Assembly: GCA_947184155.2 (NCBI GenBank)
Contig: CAMXCT020001784.1
Location: 62,001-126,000 of the forward strand
Origin: Cladocopium goreaui
Lineage: Eukaryota > Sar > Dinophyceae > Suessiales > Symbiodiniaceae
Direction of reading: 5' to 3'
Length of the DNA stretch: 64,000 nucleotides
In this document: piece by piece, positions 29,265 through 39,323 of the stretch
How positions within the stretch are numbered: the stretch's first letter is position 1
How the letters are laid out: every line of letters starts with the position of its first letter
Notes under the pieces: model-generated
Databases searched by the model: none
What the model was told of the DNA's origin: nothing
The model's input: only the letters and a program-made list of their open reading frames with translations
Translations under genes and position numbers: made by a program

Positions 29265-29281
29265 CCCAGGGGTACCCTGGG
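29265..29281. repeat. Palindrome CCCAGGGGTACCCTGGG
   Basis: 17 bp, near-perfect inverted repeat centred on GGTACC. Confidence 0.8.
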
Positions 29282-29929
29282 TAGCTCTCCCCACCTGCAC
29301 AAGACCTATGAGGACATTTAACACTGAACCACATATGCCCCGGATTTAGGAAGGCCCTTTCCATGATTAGGTACGCTAGCCCAAAGTGTTACATACGCAG
29401 GTGCCCACCAGTTATATGGCACTCCCAGGTGCTTAAGTTTGTCCTCCAGACAGGATCCAGTTTCAGCCGCCCGCTAAGCAGCAGCTAAGCCTAACTATCA
29501 CCCTGCAGATGCTATCAGGTTGTCAGGCTGCAGTAACTGTTCGACACGATCGTGTTCACCTCACAGTTTGACTAAGGTGTACCTCGCAGTATAGCTCCAC
29601 TTTGTTTTGCACTCCTGCTCATTTTTGTTTTTCGGTGTGCCCAGAGGGAATCAACTTCCCACCCAGGGGAAAAGGTGGGGGGAAAAAGAAACAAAAAAAA
29701 AAAAAAACCGGCTTCTCTCCGTACTACAGCTCATCAGCCAATACAGGCGTCGTGCAGCAGCGTGCAAAACATCTTGCCCTGAGAGGATGGACTAGCTGGA
29801 GGACAATCACTATGCTGTAATTCAGCCTCGGCCTGTTGGACAGTCCCGCTACGCGAAGTGTCCTAGGAATGTGCAACCAAGCATCTTTGTTCATAGCACC
29901 CGTGCAACTGCCATACGACCCTTTCTTTT

Positions 29930-29946
29930 CCCAAGGGTACCTTGGG
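29930..29946. repeat. Palindrome CCCAAGGGTACCTTGGG
   Basis: 17 bp, centred on GGTACC and followed by TAAGG. Confidence 0.8.
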
Positions 29947-30736
29947 TAAGGGAAAAGGTTGCAGTGACCCGCAGAGAGCTGCTTAGACTCCTCCGGACTG
30001 ATATAAGGTAAAAAAGCACAGTAGTAATCACTTGCTGTCCTGCACTCTCGTTTTCTGTCTGTCCGTAGCAAAGCCCTGTACCGAGCCATGTCCTCCTCCG
30101 AGGTACCTGCGCATTGTAATCCATAATCACTAGTTTCTAGGTTAATTTCTAGTTGCTAGAGTTTTATTTGGTTCGAGCCTTTCTATCCGGTGCTGTACCA
30201 ACTGAGTAGGTGCAGTATTTCTAGCTGTGTAACACTACCCTTCAGCGTTATGTTCCACACAAATTGGTAAGTTTGGCGAATGGAGCACCTCACAGTCAAA
30301 ACGAATGGATGACACTTCCCTGTCCACGCTCAGAGGTCAGCAAATGTGAGGTAGTTATTGCTGCCTCACATATCCCAGGGAAGGATATATCTTCCCTGCT
30401 CTAATCATCCTGGTAACCATCAGCACACTACCCAAGCGCACAACCTCTAATTCCACCTTGGTAGCCAACCCTATTGGTGGATGTTCCATGCAATTGGCTC
30501 ATACCTAACGGTTGCTCCCAGGAATAACTGTTGTCCATTTGGCATACATCGCCATGCGGAGCAACGCCTATAATTAGAGTTGCCTCTCGCTATCACCTTA
30601 CCAAGCAGTGCAGGGTGATAGAGTCGGCAGACAGTGAGTACCGCCCATTCCAGTAGTTAGTGCTCTCGCCGCTAATTGCACATCGTGCCTAGAGGTTGAT
30701 AGCCCAGAAGACTAGCAGTGTTGGACAGCTGCTGTT

Positions 30737-30753
30737 CCCAAGGGCACCTTGGG
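30737..30753. repeat. Palindrome CCCAAGGGCACCTTGGG
   Basis: 17 bp, centre GGCACC, followed by TAACGG; identical to the copy at 32665. Confidence 0.8.
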
Positions 30754-32095
30754 TAACGGCGAGATATCCCTACTACTCTAATATGCGGCACACTGCCCGA
30801 TGCCGGTGCCATCAGAGTGTCCTGTACTTAATTCGCACTGAAACAGCCCTTGCCTTGCCCCAGATGCCAGATGGCGAAATGCAGCTCGCGGTATTTTTGG
30901 CCAGCAAGTCCTAGCGCTTGTGTCCTGGACGAAGTTTCACCTGAGCATCAGGCATTGATTTGCAATAGCTTGTTTCCAGGTGCGCCAAGTAAGCAGCTCA
31001 AAAATTGCTTTTTACCGCATGGTCTCAATGTTCTTACCAAGTATCGGGCATATCCAGTTGGATTTTTCTTGATTGCGGGCCTCTTGCAAATACTGAGCTA
31101 CAAAATAATTACTCAGTAAAATTGCAGAAGTTGATGAACACTCAGACAAGCTGACAAAAGCTGTTGCAATGACTGGTGCTCCCTGAATACCAGTGACATA
31201 GCTCCGGCCAGCATCTTGCCATTAATCTACCATTGCATGTTTCCGTTTCTTTGGTTGCGAAGCTCAACCAATTGATTGCAGAATAGTTTATCTGCTTGTC
31301 ACCTTGAAGGACTAAGCAGGACCCCAGCTACTTGACAATGATCAGGACTCAAAGTCTGCGTGAAATGGAAAGTTCACTCCCTTAGAGCAGCCCTTTGTGC
31401 GTTAAGTAAGCAGCACACTCAGAGGATTGCTGGTTTCGGCCAAGGCCCATGGACTAAGGAAACAGTCTACTGGTTATGTGAGGGGCACCTTTGTGGAAAT
31501 ATGTCCCAACATCCAAAACACAGAGATGCACTAACTCCATGGGCTTCTACAATTAGGGAATGGTAGCCAGTGGCTTATTCTACAGTTAAATTTTTCCAAT
31601 GCCAGCCGTTATCCCCCTTGCCTCAATATATCCAACGTGATCAGTGAATATAGTTGAAGAGGACCGCCCATTATGCTTAACAACCGTACGCCATTGTCAA
31701 TTACTCATGCCATATTAGTGCGCCATCACCCCGAGTTCTGAGCCAAAGAGGTGTCTATCTAGTCTCTAACTGCCCTTGAGTAACTCTCTGGGTGATGGCG
31801 CGACGCCAAATACCATCATAATATAGGAACGGCTTAAACATCTTACCCATTACTACCTCAGCCCAATGTAGGTCCCCCAAATATGCAGGACGCTGGGAAC
31901 AGCTGAATAACTACTAGGGCCCCAAAGAATATTATTGGCAGGGTGCGGTAGGAGATACTCCAAGTGCATATTCCTTGCGTATTGACATTACGTCCGTGAA
32001 TTTTGGCTAGAGCTTACCCGCCTCTGTGCTTCCAGTCCACTACCCTGTTTGCTGCAGGACGTTCATAGTGTTGTACAGCATTTCGGACCTCATCC

Positions 32096-32365
32096 ATGCA
32101 CAGGGCAGCACGGAGCGCAACTGTTGACCATGTTCGTGCCTTACTCCAGCAGCTTCTTTTTGTCCACCGTGTCAAACTTTTGGCCATGCGATTGCAGTAC
32201 CAGTTGGAGGAAACCATGGATGACCTAGATGACATAGGGTTTGACGAGCAAGTACTTAGCGGCGTATTGCGAACCGCCCACCTTGAGATCAGTGGATTTA
32301 TCGGCCGTTGTGACCGAACGATGCTCATGACGGAACAGCGCATTCTGCGTATACTACTGCGATGA
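32096..32365 (+). CDS. Possible small helical protein
   Basis: 89 codons with alternating charged and hydrophobic residues (VRALLQQLLFVHRVKLLAMR, LEETMDDLDDIGFDEQVLSG), strongly helical. It may start at ATG 32096 or begin after an AG a little upstream. No family recognised. It lies in the helicase element, same strand. Composition is the only support. Confidence 0.3.
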   Translation: MHRAARSATVDHVRALLQQLLFVHRVKLLAMRLQYQLEETMDDLDDIGFDEQVLSGVLRTAHLEISGFIGRCDRTMLMTEQRILRILLR

Positions 32366-32664
32366 CCTGCTGAGCAGCAATGTACAGATAGAAGTTTTTA
32401 ATTTGGCTGCGAAGTGCCCACTAACCGCCAAGAAACAGTCAAACAGTCAGCAATCCATACCCCCTCGATCGTCATGGAACCCCTCCAACAAGTATGATGT
32501 CACATGTAAGCATACCCCCATTCTAAAGGAATAGAGCTGATTGGAACTGCTTCATGCACTCACAACCATCTAAGTAAGTAGTCCCTTCTGCCCCCACCCC
32601 CCACTGTGCCCCACACATCCTGCATAGTAGGAGCATGACACATGTGTCTACCCTCCCTACTGTT

Positions 32665-32681
32665 CCCAAGGGCACCTTGGG
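32665..32681. repeat. Palindrome CCCAAGGGCACCTTGGG
   Basis: Identical to 30737-30753, including the following TAACGG. Confidence 0.8.
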
Positions 32682-33391
32682 TAACGGTGGGGGTTCAGCT
32701 CTGTTTTTACTCTACATGTTAATCATCTCACATGGTTCGCACGCTCGTGATTCTCACCCTGGTTCAAACATCCTGATGGTCATATGTCTTCTCAACGTTG
32801 CGTCCTCCTTGCTAACAATGCTCCTCAGAGTCTACCGTCTCTTGCATATCTTGTACCGATAGCCACTCACCTATGTCATGCTACACTGCCCATGCCACGT
32901 GCTCCGCTCCTTGCTACTCCCCCCTGTGTCGTATGCCTTGTCAACTGAACAACACTGCACCTCACTCCAACCCTGACACCGGCAACATGTTGCATACTCT
33001 TCCCACCCTTGCAATGTTTGTCTTTTGTTTAACTTATGCTTGTACCGAACATAACTGACATAACTCATTGTTCTCCGTCAGTAGCCTGGGCTCAAACTGC
33101 GAGGACACCGCATCTGCATAAGCCAGAGTTGCCTGGGTCCTCCTCGTCTCCAGTTTATTTCATTTGCTCGCCCGTTCATACATCCAAGCCAACACGGGGT
33201 TCTCGTTGTTTGGCCGCTGCCCGCAATAGTGAGTGGTTCCTGTCGTTTGGTTCAACCATCCGCCACGCAATAGCCTCCGCTCAGGAGAGTGCTGCCACTG
33301 CAGGGTACCTGTTGCTGGTATGCCGAAGTCAAATCCCTTTCCGTCTGGCGCAATCAGTGTTTCCGATCAACACCTACTGGACATATCAGCT

Positions 33392-34891
33392 GGAATGGAT
33401 TGGGACATGGAAGATGCCAACAACGTTCGATTCCTTGCAGTAAGGGGCACCATATGGGTAGGAGATTGTCATACAACATATAATTTTACGCTGGTGGAAT
33501 ATCAATTGTATATCGACGAGGTACCATGGCTCATTTTTTCGACTCTTGCTGGTGCCCTGGAGAAAGAGTTTGAACCCAACTTTTGGGGTACCGTCAACTA
33601 CGGTCGGAAAGAGCGGTGGGGTTTCCTGGAACCTCCCTGGGATGGAAAAGCTTACGGTGTTGCACCACAGTACACCAAAATGCGATTATCCATCTTTAAT
33701 GAGGTCGCTCATACCATGCGGGGTGTGCAACCATTTGTGTGGAACCATACCCACCTGAAAGTTCACCCGAATGGAGCAATAGTCTTCCATGAAGAAAAAA
33801 CAATAGCTTTCCTGCTGCCTTTGATCGTGGAAGCCCATGAACTGCTACCGCCTAAGCCACTGTTCTGGGTCAATGATGACAATACCATCCCATTGTGGAG
33901 AACCACCCTGTGGTTGCATGACGAAACCATACAGTGGTTAGCTGAGACCGGAGAGCCGTACCCGCAGGAACTGCGAGATGAACTTCAGCCACGCATTGAC
34001 CAACTTAAGTCTTCACAACATGCGAAACGGGCACTGCCTCCGCCTCCGCCGCTACCGACCAGGTGGACGGAGCGATCCGCAGCAAAACAGCCAGTACAAA
34101 AAATGCAAGCAGATGCTCCACAGGACCCTAAATGTACTCAGAGCACGCCACAGCAAGTGGCTGACCGAGAGCGGCAATACATGGAATTGCAGTCTATTAT
34201 TCATCAAGCAAACCAACAAACGTTGGCAGATAGCCGACCAGCGGCGACCAGACAGACCCAAAAACCAGCCAATTTGCTGGCCGCAAGTCAACAAAGCACA
34301 AACAATGCAGCAACCGCCGCATCGTCCAATCCCAGTACAGGCGTGGTGGCAGAAGCTCCAACCCCGCAGCAAAGCAAGCCACCTGACAAAATCAGTGCAC
34401 AATCATTATTTCACAGAAGACCAGGCCCACCATCGGCCCTGCCTGCGAACAAAGTGCAAACGGATACCCCGGGTACCGGCGTGTTATCCTCTGACTCTCA
34501 CTCTGCAACTCACAGCAAAGAGGATGAGCAACAACAACCTCCGGAACAGCTCGCAGCCCACGACGACACATCAACAGAAGAATCGTCGCCTGCAAATACA
34601 CCCAAAGCATCGCCAGAGACTCAAGCAACTGACACTGCTGGTGCTAGCAGCCCTGAGCCCGCCAGTGACTCCATGCAGGACGTCGACCTCGCCGCAGCGG
34701 ACATCCCAACGTTACAGAACATGGAGAAGACAGCCTGTGAAAGAGTGGCCTCCTATGAAACGCGACTCCTCAATGCCCGCGAGCACCTAACTCGCATTAG
34801 AAAGCGCCTTAAAAGAATGCAAGATGACCACTCACCAGGCACTCCGCAACCCTCTCCTGTTGCAGATATGGAAATGGAAATCATTGACTGA
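33392..34891 (+). CDS. Helicase-element protein with disordered C-terminus, about 500 aa
   Basis: Open from GTG 33233; the ATG at 33392 (MDWDMEDANNVRFLAVRG) is the most plausible start, with another ATG at 33320. The first 230 residues look globular (WVGDCHTTYNFTLVEYQLYI, LEPPWDGKAYGVAPQYTKM). The rest is Gln/Pro/Ser/Thr-rich and probably disordered, with a short coiled-coil-like end (AREHLTRIRKRLKRMQDDHS). It precedes the giant polyprotein frame by about 640 bp in the same direction. No family recognised; a nucleic-acid-binding structural protein is one possibility. Confidence 0.6.
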   Translation, partial: GMDWDMEDANNVRFLAVRGTIWVGDCHTTYNFTLVEYQLYIDEVPWLIFSTLAGALEKEFEPNFWGTVNYGRKERWGFLEPPWDGKAYGVAPQYTKMRLSIFNEVAHTMRGVQPFVWNHTHLKVHPNGAIVFHEEKTIAFLLPLIVEAHELLPPKPLFWVNDDNTIPLWRTTLWLHDETIQWLAETGEPYPQELRDELQPRIDQLKSSQHAKRALPPPPPLPTRWTERSAAKQPVQKMQADAPQDPKCTQSTPQQVADRERQYMELQSIIHQANQQTLADSRPAATRQTQKPANLLAASQQSTNNAATAASSNPSTGVVAEAPTPQQSKPPDKISAQSLFHRRPGPPSALPANKVQTDTPGTGVLSSDSHSATHSKEDEQQQPPEQLAAHDDTSTEESSPANTPKASPETQATDTAGASSPEPASDSMQDVDLAAADIPTLQNMEKTACERVASYETRLLNAREHLTRIRKRLKRMQDDHSPGTPQPSPVADMEMEIID

Positions 34892-35535
34892 CCATGCAGA
34901 CAGCTAGCACTGTGTGCACCTGACTGTGTGAAATCACCTGATCAGTGCCATTTCTAATGCCGCCTACTCCACAGATGCGCCAAGAGAAAAGCAGCTGCGT
35001 GCCAGGCTAATACCCCCCAAACCTACCGTAAGGGAGAGTACCCACTTAAGTATGACCCCCATAAACCGGGGTAAAGGGATTTATGGGTTTTTATTTCGTT
35101 TGGATTGTCTGCTAAGCTTCTTGGCTAGGTGTGTGTCCCAGGTCCCGTCACCGTTGGTCACCTCAACGTCTGTCGAACTAACATGTACTTTGGGTAAGAA
35201 GGTTGCATAAACTGTTAGTGGCTCAATTGTTCGCACTGCAGCTTTTGTGGCTCCACTAGTTTTCATAGCTAGGTCAGCCATCTGACATCAATTCGCACAC
35301 CAAGGTGTAAGACAAACCCTGATTGTTTTGTTTCCTACCTGGTTCACCTCCAACGCATTGGCCCTGCAAGGGGGAACCCTGACCCCGGGTGCCGGGTGTT
35401 CGGGGCTTCCCTAGCCTAGCCAATCCTGTTGATATACTTTTGCACTCGCTGCCCGTATAGCATTCATTATCTTCGGCTAGTCACTTGGCACCTGACACCC
35501 GGGCACCGGTTGTTCAGGGTCAAGCTGGCGTCAAC
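34892..35535 (+). other. Intergenic spacer within helicase element
   Basis: No gene seen. It contains further GC palindromes around GGGTGCCGGGTG (35380-35400) and CACCCGGGCACCGGTT (35496-35512), similar in style to the CCCAAGGGTACC family. The last lies directly before the next gene. Confidence 0.5.
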
Positions 35536-38500
35536 ATGCTGCAACAGATTATGACACCAAATAGGTTCATTTCATTGACGTCGCCTGACCCTGATGACTC
35601 AGATACAGACATCGAACCAGCAGAGCCAACCGCCCCAGATAACACAGTCGAAGATGTGTCAATGGACAGTGATACAGAATACTTTGACGCCCTCGAAACA
35701 GAAGATGACGCTCCGTATTTCCAACAAGGGGCTGAGCCTCCCCCAAGGGAACAGTGGGAAATTGCTGCACCTATAGATTTCTTGAATGTCCAAGAGGTCA
35801 CACAATTAAGCCACCAGCTTGACCAACTGTTCCTCTCGCAAAAAGAAGTTGAGACCCCGCTCGGCATGGACGACATCAAACAAAGGTGGAAATGGGACGA
35901 TGTCGGCTCTTGTCGAATGCCCCGGTCACCCCTGACATACCCTGCACTCATGGTGGACGAAGGGAACGGCATCCAACGCCCCGCAGCCAGCCAGGTCCAT
36001 CATAGAACGCTCTTCCAGTGGATAATAGATAATCTCTCATGGTTACCTCAGTATGCCACCGTCTATGTTTATGTGGACAACCGCAAACTGTCAGGCCCTG
36101 ATCCTCCAGCCTACTGGCCGCATTTCGCACCCTGGATCAAAGGCCGATGTACAGTGACTGGCCCCTACCGGGAGAAAACGACTGCTATCCATTTTCCCAT
36201 TCATGCTGACACAGGTTTGCATCAGGTCCATTATACCTGGGCTGGTGCTGCAGCTCTGGAGGCGCTGTGTTTAATGTTCCCCACTGTGAATTTTGCTCTC
36301 ATCGACTCTGACTGCGTGCCGACCTCATTGTTCGAAATAGCCGAGCTAGTCAATCTTATGACGGATAAGGCAAGCAGAGCCGCAGCAATGCAACACAACA
36401 CAATGGCCAGCTCTAACCAGTGCCCTCCAGCAGTACTCCTTGCCACAGAAGCCAAAGCCGAACTCAATGCCGGCTTGATCATTGTGACAGGGCACATCCC
36501 GACCGAGGCAACTGATGTAGAAATGGCCCAAGCAACCCCGGAAGCACGCATGCCACCGGCCCCTGCTCAAAGCTCCTCTCCGAGTGATGCACCCGCCCCA
36601 AAGGCACGACGAATAGCCCACCCTGCCAACCGCACAGCAGATGACTGGGTCACCGCACTCCAGGATAGCAGAGCCAGTTTCCTAGCTACAACCGCTGTGC
36701 CAGAAGACCCTGCGGAAGCAATGAGGGGAGGGCTACTTCTCACCCCCCTACTAGGCTGTAGGGCTAGAACCCCACTTGACTGGACACATGCATGGGCAAT
36801 GTTGGGCGAATGGGCGGGAGCCATTGCATTCCCCATCCCGGAGCGAGGAGAATGGCCACGTCACGGGGATGGCCGATACCTTAGACCGGACTTTGTCGAG
36901 AGGACCCCGCCATTCCTTACCTGGGCACGCCCCATTTTCGAACAAGGTGCACTCTCCCCTATGTCAGTTTTCCCAGCCGACTTCCCCATACTCTGTCTTC
37001 CAGGAGACAAATTGTTCCAAAGCAAGGAGTTAACCATAGGGTATAGCCTGCCGCCAATAGTGCACGCCTTCCATGGGAGTAAAGTAGGCCTAGGACAACA
37101 ACTCCAACAGTGGCTAAGCAAAGGGCTGCAACCGCTTGCTGTGTCGCTCATAGGAGTCGACGAGGCACCACCGTTATGGACACACCCCACAGGCTGCGAT
37201 TTTGTTAGAGGGAGTAAAATAATCGCCAAGCCGCATGTCCCGCAAAACAGAAGCCTTACCAAGCTGCAGGTGTTGCTTCTGCAGAGCCTTTGGACACCGG
37301 TGGAAGCCCCCAACAACAGCAATGACCATACACCTTGGCCCAAGACTTGCGATCCTGCCATTGTTTTCTGCGGTCAGCATGCGAGCCTCCAGCTCCCCAG
37401 TGCCCCAATCCTCCCTCTGCTGGAAGCGCTGCAACGGCGACTGGAAATTGACCCCAGCAACGCAGAACTAGCCATCAACGAAGTGCTTGCTAGCCATACT
37501 GACCCCCAATACACTGATTGGAAAATCACTGTCATGGATAACACCTCCTGGCAACTCAATGACGCTGACCCAGGGTCCCTGGAAGTTCAGTGCACTGGGT
37601 TGGGTGGAGGAGAACTTGATGAAGAATGGGACGTACTGCTAGCCTGCAAAAAGGAAGCACATGTTTACGGGCCATCCCTTAGCAAACAGGACGATTGGAA
37701 TGCAAGAGCTGGCACAGTAGCAGGCACTGCCCACACACAAGAATACTTGCTCCTGCACATCGCCATGTTTCCCATAGGTGCACACTTCTGGTGCCGCGTC
37801 TTAGGAATGCCCAGTGCGAACCAATTGCAAGCGCAGATCATCAGTCGGGCCATGAAACTGTTGCGCTTCTGTCCCATCATCCCAGCACACAGGAAACCGC
37901 CGTGGCCCGGGTACATACATGGCCTGCGACTTTTCACTAAGTTACTAGTTGCACATCCGCTAGTCGGAGTATGTCTGCCCCCTGAAATCCGCCCAGTAGA
38001 TCTTCTGAGATTAACAGGATACATGGTAGGCTCCATCTACATTCGAGGGCACAGCGCTGGCTCGTATGCAGGAATGGTATGGGAAACCATCTTCTCAGAA
38101 TTCCCAGACGTTGGTGGCAAAACCGTGCTAGCAGCCATTGCGCTACCACCATCGCTGCTCACGACATGCAATTTATCTCAGCTGAGAGAGATCCACCTCA
38201 TTCACCATGCAGATGACAGGCTCTGCGTATGGAACCCGTCGAACCATGACATCAAGCTGCTTAGGCAACGGGGCTTTAAAATTACGCATATCACAGGATG
38301 GAGAGCGTACCTCGGTACTGCGCAACATAACTACTCGCATTGGACAAGAGTTGCCCTCCCAGAAGGACGACCAGATATGGAGCAGTTAGAAGGTACCCCT
38401 GGAGTGCTCCCCTTCGAAGTGTACTCACAGGCTCCCCTCCGTCTGATCTCATGGTGCAGCTTTGAGCTCCCAAGAACTGCCAGAAAACTCCTGCGTGAAT

Positions 38501-39092
38501 TAGCGGAAATGTGCGAGCTACCTGAAACCACGACACAGGCACTTGTTACCCATATTGCTACCCATAATTCAGAGGTCAAAACTGAGCAAGAGGCAACCCA
38601 ATACTTAGCCACGTTGGCAACAGTCACCATCTCCTCAAGGACCAAGTTGCTCAACTATACCACCATGGTACAACATTTCCTTGGCACCTTGCAATTGCCC
38701 CTGGCTGTCTACATGTTAGATTACTACTTGCCCATGCTCAGCCCAAATGAAGGCTATAATGAAACAGGGTTAACAATGCAAAGTGCAGGACCTGTCCGGC
38801 AACCATCGCAACCCATCGCCCTTGAATTCCTCTTCAAAGGCAGCGAGTTTGGACACTGGAAAGTCAAAGGCGGACAGGATGCATTCGCGTTCCGACACCC
38901 AAGCCTGGGTAAAACTGAAGTGTTCAGCCTGCTAGCCAGTGATGCGCACCATCACAAAGTCAGCCCCATTGGCACGGGTAGGCTTATTGCCATGGTGGGT
39001 ACAGCAGACGCACTAGCTTATGATGGAGATGACCTTCAAATCCTGTTTGGCTTGGTCCTAGCCATCACGCCACGCGCAGCCAAAAAAAGGAT
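35536..39092 (+). CDS. Giant helicase-element polyprotein, N-terminal part
   Basis: Open from 35485; first ATG 35536. An acidic disordered N-terminus is followed by a domain with NFALIDSDCVPTSLFEIAEL (near 36286), whose DSD could be a glycosyltransferase-type DxD. An alpha/beta-hydrolase-like segment follows: elbow YIRGHSAGSYAG (codons at 38041-38076), acid in LIHHADDRLCVW (about 38210), His in HNYSHW (38338). It is cut at 39092 by the YR retrotransposon; the last codons of the visible frame (CSAPRCIERGLAR) are transposon sequence. The protein resumes at 46213. An A7 run just before the junction puts the two parts one base out of phase. Confidence 0.7.
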
Positions 39093-39289
39093 GTGTAGTG
39101 CACCAAGATGCATCGAAAGGGGACTGGCGCGATAGTTGAAACTTTTCTTCTTGTTTGTTTGTCCTGGTTTTAAGTTGATTGGTTCTACATTGCTCCAGGT
39201 GACAGCTAGGTGTTGCACATGAAGTGCATGGTTGACCGGTTGCAAGTGTGCACCGCGTCTATTTAGCTGCAACCTTGTGTTTTTCGCGC
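39093..39289 (+). repeat. Split direct repeat A1
   Basis: 197 bp, GTGTAGTGCACCAAGATG...TTTTTCGCGC. It matches A2 except for a 4-nt TGTC insertion in A2. It contributes a spurious C-terminus to the interrupted host frame. Confidence 0.95.
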
Positions 39290-39323
39290 GTTCTATTCTA
39301 TTTTCTTTTTGCTGTGTGGCAGG

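Larger units (their letters stand above)
28891..32095 (+). other. Non-coding spacer with dispersed palindromes
   Basis: 3.2 kb without a convincing coding frame. It holds repeated perfect palindromes of the form CCCAAGGGTACCTTGGG (listed separately), an A14 tract at 29693-29706 and several pyrimidine-rich stretches. It could be a long intron or the regulatory spacer of the helicase element. Confidence 0.5.

Noticed and set aside
33036-33443. 135-codon frame overlapping the start of the 500-aa protein
   Set aside because: It shadows the real frame in another phase and has no coding character after 33240.
39093-39135. C-terminus CSAPRCIERGLAR of the 35.5-39.1 kb frame as native protein
   Set aside because: The same peptide is encoded by A2 at 45759; it is transposon sequence read through from the interrupted gene.
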